From positions 1-8,558 of the forward strand of contig JAUXBQ010000106.1 in NCBI GenBank assembly GCA_030619365.1: a stretch of DNA of 8,558 nucleotides. The letters run 5' to 3'. Position numbers and translations under genes: made by a program. The stretch comes from a candidate division FCPU426 bacterium (GTDB lineage: Bacteria; Oederibacteriota; JAAXVQ01; JAUVAV01). Under the pieces are notes generated by a model, which was not told the DNA's origin, searched no databases, and saw nothing but the letters and a program-made list of their open reading frames with translations. Numbering within the stretch: the first letter of the stretch is position 1; each line of letters begins with the position of its first letter. Positions 1 to 5,826 of this stretch are shown piece by piece.

Positions 1-1011
1 ATAAACATTTGCCAGTCCGGTGACGAGGTCGTGTCCTCGATAAAATTGTACGGGGGCACGTACACCATGTTTGACGCCATTCTGCCCCAGTTTGGCATTA
101 AAGTGAAGATGGTCGATCCCCTGAAGCCCGCGGAATTCGAAAAGGCGATTACCGATAAAACCCGTGCCGTCTTTATCGAAATCATCGGGAATCCGGTGCT
201 GGATGTGACTGACATTAAGGCGGTCGCCAAGGTGGCCCAGGCCCACCATCTGCCCCTGATCGTGGATTCCACTTTCACCACGCCGTATTTGATGAGGCCC
301 CTGGAGCACGGCGCGGATATCGTGGTCCACTCCCTGACCAAGTGGCTCGGCGGGCATGGTACGGGCATTGGCGGTATTGTGGTGGACAGCGGAAAATTTG
401 ACTGGACGGACAAGAAGTTTAATTTATTTAACAAGCCGGAAACCAGCTATAACGACCTGCGTTTCGGGCATGATTTGGGTGAATTGCAGCCTCTAGCCTT
501 TATCCTGCGCATGCGGCTGGTGCCCCTGCGCAACCTGGGGGCCTGCATCTCGCCGGACAATGCCTGGATTTTCCTGCAGGGCATTGAAACCCTGCCCCTG
601 CGCATGCAGCGTCATTGCGACAACGCGTTGGCTGTGGCCAAGCTGCTGGCCAAACACGCCGCGGTCAGCTGGGTACGGTTTCCGGGCCTGGCCCAGGACC
701 CCAGCCACGCGGTGGCCAAGCGGCAACTCCAAAACGGGTTCGGCAGCATGGTGGTGTTCGGGATCAAGGGCGGCTTGCAGCAAGGCCGGCGCTTTATCGA
801 GGCCTTAAAGCTTTTTTCGCATTTGGCCAACGTGGGGGACGCTAAAAGCCTGGCCATTCATCCTGCGACCACCACGCATTCCCAACTCTCTGAGGCGCAG
901 CAGCAGGAAGCCGGTATTACGCCCGACCTGGTGCGCCTCTCGGTGGGAATTGAAAACGTGGACGATATTCTGGAGGATATCAGCCAGGCGCTGGTTCAGT
1001 CGGCCGGCTGA
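1..1011 (+). CDS. metY: O-acetylhomoserine sulfhydrylase, 5'-truncated by window edge
   Basis: This is a cytosolic PLP enzyme of the Cys/Met metabolism family. It makes homocysteine from O-acetylhomoserine and sulfide by direct sulfhydrylation. The reading frame is open from base 1, and its first codons (ICQSGDEVV) match the middle of the family, so the GTG at 31 is not the true start. Roughly the first 100 residues of a usual 420-430 lie outside the window. Visible motifs are the PLP-ring aspartate in IVDSTFTTPY (codon 89 from base 1) and the Schiff-base lysine in HSLTKWLGGHG (codon 114, bases 340-342). The C-terminal substrate-binding block has RLSVGIENVDDI near the end. The FDWTDKKFNLFNKPETSY insert separates this type from cystathionine gamma-synthases. 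A homocysteine/cysteine synthase acting on a related acyl-homoserine is the alternative. The next gene starts 14 bases downstream, so the two are probably co-transcribed. Confidence 0.9.
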   Translation: MNICQSGDEVVSSIKLYGGTYTMFDAILPQFGIKVKMVDPLKPAEFEKAITDKTRAVFIEIIGNPVLDVTDIKAVAKVAQAHHLPLIVDSTFTTPYLMRPLEHGADIVVHSLTKWLGGHGTGIGGIVVDSGKFDWTDKKFNLFNKPETSYNDLRFGHDLGELQPLAFILRMRLVPLRNLGACISPDNAWIFLQGIETLPLRMQRHCDNALAVAKLLAKHAAVSWVRFPGLAQDPSHAVAKRQLQNGFGSMVVFGIKGGLQQGRRFIEALKLFSHLANVGDAKSLAIHPATTTHSQLSEAQQQEAGITPDLVRLSVGIENVDDILEDISQALVQSAG

Positions 1012-1028
1012 AGAGGAGGCCCGGTTTG
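1011..1028 (+). promoter_or_regulatory. Strong ribosome binding site deciding a TTG start
   Basis: AGAGGAGG lies directly after the metY stop and 6-7 bases before TTG 1026. No ATG or GTG in this frame lies close enough to use the site. The short gap suggests translational coupling to metY. Confidence 0.7.
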
Positions 1029-2021
1029 AAGCGAGCCATTGCGCTATATTCCGGCGGGTTGGACAGTACGCTGGTCATTGCCCTGATGAAACGGGCTGGT
1101 GTCGATGTCCTGCCAATCAACTTTACCTCGCCCTTTGGCAGCACGCACGGCTTGGCCGGGGACGATAAAAAAGCGGCAATGATTTCGGAGACTTTCGGCC
1201 TCACGCTCCGGCAGGAACCGATTGACGACGAACTGGTCGCCCTGGTTAAAAGTCCCCGTTTCGGATGGGGCAAACACCTCAATCCCTGCATTGATTGCCA
1301 TCTGTTGATGATCCGGAAAACCAAAGCCTTGCTCCAGGAGTTGCAAGCCGACTTCGTGGTGACCGGAGAAGTTTTGGGGCAGCGGCCCATGAGCCAGCAC
1401 CGGCAGGCACTGGCGATAATCGCTAAAAAATCGGAGCTCGAGGGGCGGTTACTGCGGCCCTTGTCCGCCAAGCTCCTGACTCCCACGCTGCCCGAAACCG
1501 AGGGCTGGGTTTCCCAAGAGAACCTGCTGGACATTTCCGGCCGGGGCCGCAAACGGCAGTTGGCGCTGGCCAAGGAAATGGGCGTCGAAACCTTTCTGCC
1601 GCCGGCCGGCGGGTGTCTGCTGACGGACGCGGGTTATTCGCGCAAACTAAAGGACCTGCTGGCGGAGGACATGATTACCAGCCGAAATTGTGGGCTGATC
1701 CGGTTCGGGCGGTATTTTAATTTGGGGAATAAAGCGAAACTCGTGGTGGCCCGGAATGAGCAGGAGTGCCTCTCCTTGGAAGGGCAGGCCCGGCCCAATG
1801 ATTTATTGTTTTATCCCGAGGATGGCCGCGGCCCCACAGCCGTGCTGCGCGGGTCCCAGTTGGCGAACCATATTGAGAAAGCGGCGTCCATCGTGGCTCA
1901 CTATTGCCGGCACACGCCCAAACCGGAAATTACGGTGCAGGCCATTACGGCCGGGGAGCGTTCCCGCTTGCGTCCCCCGACCCTGCCGGAAGCTGAACTC
2001 CGTGCCTTATTGATTAGTTGA
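1026..2021 (+). CDS. PP-loop ATPase, MnmA/ThiI-like tRNA thiouridylase
   Basis: This is a probable cytosolic tRNA thiolation enzyme that adenylates a uridine with ATP and replaces oxygen with sulfur. The ATP-pyrophosphatase PP-loop is SGGLDS at residues 9-14. An NPCIDC block carries C88 and C91, VVTGEVLGQRPMSQH follows at 111-125, and C197 sits in AGGCLLTD. Two cysteines early and one late is the layout of thiouridylases that use either catalytic Cys pairs or a three-Cys [4Fe-4S] cluster. The C-terminal part (about 218-277, RNCGLIRFGRYFNL then KLVVARNEQE...DLLFYPEDGRGP) resembles the NFACT-R/DUF814 RNA-binding module found fused to such PP-loop proteins. The start is a TTG at 1026, chosen because AGAGGAGG lies 6-7 bases upstream and the PP-loop strand begins at residue 3. 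The exact tRNA position modified cannot be told from sequence. Genomes often label such proteins ThiI or MnmA. Confidence 0.8.
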   Translation: MKRAIALYSGGLDSTLVIALMKRAGVDVLPINFTSPFGSTHGLAGDDKKAAMISETFGLTLRQEPIDDELVALVKSPRFGWGKHLNPCIDCHLLMIRKTKALLQELQADFVVTGEVLGQRPMSQHRQALAIIAKKSELEGRLLRPLSAKLLTPTLPETEGWVSQENLLDISGRGRKRQLALAKEMGVETFLPPAGGCLLTDAGYSRKLKDLLAEDMITSRNCGLIRFGRYFNLGNKAKLVVARNEQECLSLEGQARPNDLLFYPEDGRGPTAVLRGSQLANHIEKAASIVAHYCRHTPKPEITVQAITAGERSRLRPPTLPEAELRALLIS

Positions 2022-2076
2022 ATAAGCCTTCCCAGGCCACGACCCGGCGCCAGGCTTAAATCATTATGGAGTGGCG

Positions 2077-3081
2077 ATGGTAAACTTTCTGCCAGGACGC
2101 TACCGCTGGATCGTGATCGCCGCGCTGTTGGCTGTTTCGTTCCTGGGGTGGCGGCTGAAACATGGGGTCAAGCTGACCCAATCGCGCGAGCTGCTGGGGA
2201 CCCGCGTCTCTCTCGTATTGCTGACACGTGACCAGGACCAAGGGCGGGCCGTGCTGGCCCGGGCTTGGCAAGCCATCGAAAGCTGGGACAAAATTTACAG
2301 TGATCGACGGCCGGACAGTGAATTATGGCGGATCAATCAGCAGGCTGGGCAGGACTGGGTGCGTGTCTCGCCGGAGATGGCGAGGATTATTGACCGGGCC
2401 TTTCACTGGCATCGGCTCACGGACGGATTGTTTGACATCACCGTGGGCGGGCTGGGCGAGGCCTGGGGGTTTAAACAGGAATCAGATCCGGGCGGACCCC
2501 CGTCGCGGGAAAAGATCCAGGAACTTCTGGCCGTGACCGGCATGGATAAACTGGCTTGGGAGCCCCAGGTGCGGCGCATCCGTTTTAAGATCAACGGCCT
2601 CCGCCTGGACCTGGGTGGCATTGCCAAGTTGGAAATACTCCTGAACCTGAGAAAGTTTTTCCGAGCCCAGGGTGAGCAATATTATCTTGTGAATCTGGGC
2701 GGGGATGTCCTGGCCGGTGGGCGAAGGTTTCGTAAGTGGAAGGTGGGCATCACGGATCCCAGCCACCCGGAACAATTGTTCACGCGCCTGGAAGTCAGAG
2801 AGAGCCTGGTACTCACTTCAGGAGACTATTTCAGGAAATTCAGCACAGGTGAAAAGACCTTTCACCATATCCTGGATCCCCGTACCGGTTATCCCCGGCG
2901 GACAGCCAAGGCCGCCACCATCATCATGCCCGCAGACCATCCTGAACCAATGCCCTCACTCGTATTATTCCTGCTGGGACCAAAGCCAGGCATCAATCTG
3001 CTCGAGTCGCTGCCGGATATGGAAGGGTTCCTCCTGGAAGGGGAGAGAACGTATTTTTCTTCTGGAATGAAGCGATTTTAA
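2077..3081 (+). CDS. apbE: ApbE-family FAD:protein FMN transferase, metal site degenerate
   Basis: ApbE enzymes sit outside the cytoplasmic membrane, hydrolyse FAD and attach FMN to Ser/Thr of target proteins. I chose ATG 2077 (334 aa) because GGAG at 2068-2071 is five bases upstream. An in-frame GTG at 2071 overlaps that site. Residues below count from the GTG, so subtract 2 for the ATG. A single hydrophobic segment (about 12-27) follows a basic end and looks like a signal anchor, with no lipobox cysteine. Family blocks present in order: LLGTRVSL (41-48), TDGLFDITVGGLGEAWGF (117-134), LDLGGIAK (179-186), LVNLGGD (206-212), TSGDYFRKF (249-257) and HHILDPRTGYP (265-275). Two blocks deviate. 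The usual GGIAKGYAVD continues here as LEILLN, and the usual ADAxxT Mg2+ block reads EPMPSL (292-297). Length is normal and no frameshift is seen, so this is divergence rather than decay by indel. No flavinylation target motif was recognised nearby. Confidence 0.88.
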   Translation: MVNFLPGRYRWIVIAALLAVSFLGWRLKHGVKLTQSRELLGTRVSLVLLTRDQDQGRAVLARAWQAIESWDKIYSDRRPDSELWRINQQAGQDWVRVSPEMARIIDRAFHWHRLTDGLFDITVGGLGEAWGFKQESDPGGPPSREKIQELLAVTGMDKLAWEPQVRRIRFKINGLRLDLGGIAKLEILLNLRKFFRAQGEQYYLVNLGGDVLAGGRRFRKWKVGITDPSHPEQLFTRLEVRESLVLTSGDYFRKFSTGEKTFHHILDPRTGYPRRTAKAATIIMPADHPEPMPSLVLFLLGPKPGINLLESLPDMEGFLLEGERTYFSSGMKRF

Positions 3082-3109
3082 CCGATATAATTATTATTCT
3101 TTTTCGAAT

Positions 3110-3137
3110 GTAGAGACGCACGGCCGTGCGTCTCTAC
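3110..3137. repeat. 28-bp perfect palindrome, REP-like, with GTAG feet
   Basis: The 28 bases are exactly self-complementary around a central CGGCCG (3121-3126), with GTAG at the 5' foot on both strands. As RNA or single-stranded DNA it would form a 12-bp hairpin with a GGCC loop. No T-run follows on either strand, so it is not a standard intrinsic terminator. A GTAG foot is what REP elements mobilised by REP-associated tyrosine transposases carry. Membership of a dispersed repeat family is inferred. Confidence 0.8.
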
Positions 3138-3172
3138 CGACAAACGCGAACGCCATGGGTTAAGGCGGAATA

Positions 3173-3188
3173 CGTCCCGGCCGGGACG
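3173..3188. repeat. 16-bp perfect palindrome upstream of the LolA-like gene
   Basis: CGTCCCGG is followed immediately by its reverse complement CCGGGACG. The site ends 12 bases before the GAGGAG ribosome binding site of the LolA-like gene. It could be an operator, an mRNA hairpin limiting translation, or another dispersed repeat. The sequence alone cannot decide. Confidence 0.65.
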
Positions 3189-3214
3189 AAATCGTTGGTA
3201 GAGGAGTGCTGATC

Positions 3215-3955
3215 ATGAAACAGGTCCTGGCATTATTGGTTATCTTGGGCGGACTGCCGGCCTGGAGCGCGGCCGGACTGACCGCGGATGAAATCATTCA
3301 GCGCGTGGATGACAACCAGGTCTTCACCACCCAATCGTTCACTGCTACCATGAAGATTACAAAAGGAAAGCGCACCCTGACCAAGAATTTCTACGGCTAC
3401 GGGAAGAAAGACGGGCAAAAATCCTTCATGGAATTCACCAATCCCGAGGATAAGGGCGTGAAGTATCTTAAACTCGAGGATGAGATGTGGATCTATTTTC
3501 CGGATGCCGACGATGTCTTGAAAATTTCCGGGCACATGCTGCGGCAAGGCATGATGGGCAGCGATCTTTCCTATGAGGATATGCTGGAAAACGAGAGCAT
3601 CGAAGAGCGCTACTCGGCCAAGCGCCTGGAGGACCAGGTGGTAGGCGGACGTCCCTGTTATGTGGTTGAACTCACGGCCCGGAAGCCCGAGGTGACCTAT
3701 GAAAAGCAGGTGATTATTGTGGACCAGGGCTGGTTCCTTCCCGTGAAAATAGAACTGTACGCCCGCGGCGGGCGGCTGCTGAAAAACATGACTCAAACCA
3801 ACGTGAAAAAAATCAATGACCGCTGGGTGCCCTTCGAGATCGGGATCCAGGACACGCGCAAACGGAATTCCCTGACCACCATGAAATTCGAGAAAATCAG
3901 CTTTGATGTTGGCGTGCCAAAACGCGCGTTCACCAAAGGGTATTTAAAACGCTAA
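3215..3955 (+). CDS. Exported LolA-like outer-membrane lipoprotein-sorting family protein
   Basis: This is a predicted periplasmic carrier of the PF17131-type LolA-like family, whose fold shields lipid or lipoprotein acyl chains. ATG 3215 (246 aa) is preferred over the in-frame GTG 3206 because GAGGAG (3201-3206) ends 8 bases before the ATG and overlaps the GTG. Residues 1-19 form a Sec signal peptide (MKQVLALLVILGGLPAWSA), probably cut near AWSA/AG. There is no lipobox cysteine, so the mature protein should be soluble. The family core runs through MEFTNPEDKGVKYL (72-85), MWIYFPDADDVLKIS (91-105) and MMGSDLSYEDML (113-124), followed by antiparallel strands (VVGGRPCYVVELTARK and IIVDQGWFLPVKIELY). 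In other genomes such proteins sit beside MMPL/RND or ABC transporters. Here a beta-barrel and an ABC system follow. True LolA differs in sequence, so lipoprotein chaperoning is an inference and another hydrophobic cargo is equally possible. Confidence 0.87.
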   Translation: MKQVLALLVILGGLPAWSAAGLTADEIIQRVDDNQVFTTQSFTATMKITKGKRTLTKNFYGYGKKDGQKSFMEFTNPEDKGVKYLKLEDEMWIYFPDADDVLKISGHMLRQGMMGSDLSYEDMLENESIEERYSAKRLEDQVVGGRPCYVVELTARKPEVTYEKQVIIVDQGWFLPVKIELYARGGRLLKNMTQTNVKKINDRWVPFEIGIQDTRKRNSLTTMKFEKISFDVGVPKRAFTKGYLKR

Positions 3956-3956
3956 C

Positions 3957-3984
3957 CCGCAAGGGCGGGATGACCCCGCCCCTA
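3957..3984. repeat. Inverted hairpin element, copy 1 (upstream of barrel gene)
   Basis: This copy occupies nearly the whole gap between the LolA-like and barrel genes. It is an exact 28-base reverse complement of 5087-5114, and the match extends to 32 bases (3957-3988) with one mismatch at 3985. It contains its own hairpin: GGGCGGG (3963-3969), a 5-base loop, and CCCGCCC (3975-3981). Read on the - strand it starts with GTAG (3985-3982). There is no T-run, so strong termination is unlikely, but the hairpin could lower read-through or stabilise the upstream transcript end. Confidence 0.9.
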
Positions 3985-3997
3985 CAATGAGGAGGCC

Positions 3998-5089
3998 ATG
4001 TCCGCCATGCTACGCAGATTCGGAGTATTGCTGATCTTTCTCGGGAGCCTGATCCCAAGTGTTGGTCAAGCCGGGATTGACCTGTCCGGAGCCATCCGGA
4101 ACGATACCGTGCTGCTGGCACAGGGTAGCGACACCCTTTTCTTTGATATTTTGGAGAGCCAACTGGTTTTGCAGCGGAAGACCAATGACTGGCGTTTTTA
4201 CAGCGACCTACGGGTATTCCTATACGCCGGGGATATACAGGAGATTGGTCCGGAGATCGTGGAAGGAGTTGATTTCATTACGCTGAGGATATTACGGGGA
4301 TTTATCCGCTATTACACCGAGTATGGGGATTTTACCCTCGGCAAGACGTACATCAATTTAGGCATCCCCAGCGTGTTTAATCCCTTTGAGCTCGACCGGG
4401 ACGTCAATGTTACGGACCTGAGTTACACCAAGGAGGGCATCCTGGCTTTGACTTACGAGGTCCCTTTCGCACCGCTTTCCGGCGGTAAATTTTATGTCAG
4501 CCCCGAGGCCGACCAGTCCGAAGTATCGGCGGGAATGGATTTATATACCAACCTGGGTAGTTTTGACCTGGGCCTGGTTGCGGCGCGCACGGGCCGGGAC
4601 CAGAATCTCGCGGGGGTATATTTCAAAGGTGACGCGGAAGTGGAGCTGCAGGGCGCTTACGCGCTCCGGGCAGACGACGAATTCAGCAAGTACCGTTTCG
4701 AGGCCATGGTTGGCGCGGATTACAGCTTCTTTGAGGGGGAATGGTTGCTGGGCGCTCAATTCTATTATAACGGAAATGAAAATGAGGAAGCACAAGGCAA
4801 TACGACAAACGGTTTTGCACAATTGGGGTATGCGTCGTTTTCGGATAGATATTATATATACGCTAATTTAATGTATGCTCCGGATGGGTTTTTTCAATTC
4901 CGTTTGGACGGCTTTGTTAATCTTGAGGATTACAGCGCTTTGGTGGTGCATACGCTTTCCTGGGTTTTGGCAGATGGATTAAATCTAAGTTTGCAGTGGA
5001 TGATTCCAACCGGTGTGGGGGATACGCAGTATTCGCGCGAGGTTATTGGCAAGTATGTGATCCTGGCGCGTGTGGAAGCGAAATTATAG
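3998..5089 (+). CDS. Outer-membrane beta-barrel protein of the transport cassette
   Basis: This is a predicted outer-membrane barrel of 363 aa. A signal peptide covers residues 1-25 (basic MSAMLRRFG, hydrophobic VLLIFLGSLIP, then SVGQA/GIDLSG). The mature part is a run of alternating polar/hydrophobic strands with aromatic girdle residues and short turns, for example DWRFYSDLRVFLYAG, RGFIRYYTEYGDFTLGKTYINLG, FEAMVGADYSFFEGEWLLGAQFYYNG and DRYYIYANLMYAP. There is no lipobox and no long helix. The block NPFELDRDVNVTDLSYTKEGILALTYEVPF (about residues 128-157) looks like the conserved part of uncharacterised barrels found next to LolA-like proteins. The last residue is Leu (VEAKL) rather than the usual aromatic, and the stop codon lies inside a repeat. 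The start may instead be ATG 4007, because TGAGGAGG (3988-3995) sits only 2 bases before ATG 3998, although GAGG within it gives 5 bases. It probably serves as the outer-membrane exit or receptor for the ABC system; no specific family is recognised. Confidence 0.82.
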   Translation: MSAMLRRFGVLLIFLGSLIPSVGQAGIDLSGAIRNDTVLLAQGSDTLFFDILESQLVLQRKTNDWRFYSDLRVFLYAGDIQEIGPEIVEGVDFITLRILRGFIRYYTEYGDFTLGKTYINLGIPSVFNPFELDRDVNVTDLSYTKEGILALTYEVPFAPLSGGKFYVSPEADQSEVSAGMDLYTNLGSFDLGLVAARTGRDQNLAGVYFKGDAEVELQGAYALRADDEFSKYRFEAMVGADYSFFEGEWLLGAQFYYNGNENEEAQGNTTNGFAQLGYASFSDRYYIYANLMYAPDGFFQFRLDGFVNLEDYSALVVHTLSWVLADGLNLSLQWMIPTGVGDTQYSREVIGKYVILARVEAKL

Positions 5090-5114
5090 GGGCGGGGTCA
5101 TCCCGCCCTTGCGG
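5087..5114. repeat. Inverted hairpin element, copy 2 (overlaps barrel stop codon)
   Basis: This is the exact reverse complement of 3957-3984. Its first three bases are the TAG stop of the barrel gene. The internal hairpin is GGGCGGG (5090-5096), loop GTCAT, CCCGCCC (5102-5108), followed by only two T, so it is at best a weak terminator. Loop and flanks are asymmetric, which makes the inverted orientation relative to copy 1 unambiguous. The 5' foot reads ATAG here instead of GTAG. Confidence 0.9.
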
Positions 5115-5157
5115 TCTACGGTAAATTGTTATTTTCCGAGGTCAAGGAGGAAAAACC

Positions 5158-5826
5158 ATGCTGCTCGAAGTGAAAAACCTATTTAAAACCTATGTCAGCG
5201 GGAAATTGGGCGTGAAAGCGCTCCGGGACGTGAATGTCAGCCTGGCCAAGGCTGAGTTTACGGCCATCGCGGGCCCGTCCGGTTCGGGGAAGACCACGCT
5301 CTTGAATTGCATTGGCACCATTGACCGGGCGGAACAGGGGCAGATCATCCTGGACGGTGTGGACCTTATGGAAAAAACCCGTAATGAACTGGCCGCTCTG
5401 CGCAAGGAATATTTCGGCTTTATTTTCCAGACCTACAACCTGATCCCGGTCCTGAACGTGTTTGAGAACGTGGAAATGCCCTTGAAACTGCTGCGCCGGC
5501 TCAGCCAGGAAGAAATCCAGGAAAAAGTTTTGACCATGCTGGCCAAAGTCGGGCTCCAGGGCTTGGAAAAGCGGCGGCCTCTGGAACTCTCCGGCGGTCA
5601 GCAACAGCGCGTTTCCATTGCCCGGGCCCTGGTCAAACACCCCAAAATGGTCCTGGCCGACGAACCCACGGCCAACCTGGACTCCAAGACTGGTGAGGAA
5701 ATCGTGGATTTAATGAAAGAGCTGAACCAACAGGAAGGCTCAACTTTTTTATTTTCCACCCATGATCCACTGATCATGAATCACGCCAAGCGGCTGATTA
5801 AAATCCGGGACGGGATGATCGAGTAA
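5158..5826 (+). CDS. ABC transporter ATPase, LolD/MacB class
   Basis: This is the cytoplasmic nucleotide-binding subunit (222 aa, the usual LolD length) that powers the two permeases downstream. The motifs are complete and ordered: an A-loop aromatic (Y12), Walker A GPSGSGKT (39-46), Q-loop Q91 in IFQTYNLIP, ABC signature LSGGQQQRVSIARAL (144-158), Walker B MVLADEP with D168/E169, D-loop NLDS (173-176) and switch His202 in FSTHDP. The FQTYNLIPVLNVFENVEMPL stretch is typical of the MacB/LolD/FtsE-like group that works by mechanotransmission rather than classical substrate translocation. The start is supported by AAGGAGG (5144-5150), 7 bases before the ATG. Its TAA overlaps the next ATG by one base (TAATG), so ATPase and first permease are translationally coupled. 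LolD proper cannot be separated from other lipid or peptide exporters of the class by sequence. Confidence 0.95.
   Translation: MLLEVKNLFKTYVSGKLGVKALRDVNVSLAKAEFTAIAGPSGSGKTTLLNCIGTIDRAEQGQIILDGVDLMEKTRNELAALRKEYFGFIFQTYNLIPVLNVFENVEMPLKLLRRLSQEEIQEKVLTMLAKVGLQGLEKRRPLELSGGQQQRVSIARALVKHPKMVLADEPTANLDSKTGEEIVDLMKELNQQEGSTFLFSTHDPLIMNHAKRLIKIRDGMIE

Noticed and set aside
31..33. GTG at 31 as the metY start
   Set aside because: The frame and the family similarity continue upstream to base 1, there is no ribosome binding site, and the protein would lack its N-terminal domain.
493..783. Open - strand frames inside metY and similar long antisense frames in other genes
   Set aside because: They lie opposite strongly conserved coding sequence, have Arg/His/Pro-rich compositions typical of shadow frames, and lack ribosome binding sites.
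2023..2058. TAAGCCT/AGGCTTA inverted repeat between the thiouridylase and apbE
   Set aside because: Only seven base pairs around a 22-base loop and no T-run; too weak to call a terminator.
3063..3091. Possible sigma-70 promoter with TATAAT at 3086-3091
   Set aside because: The -10 match is good but nothing like TTGACA sits 16-18 bases upstream, and this short AT-rich patch will give such hexamers by chance.
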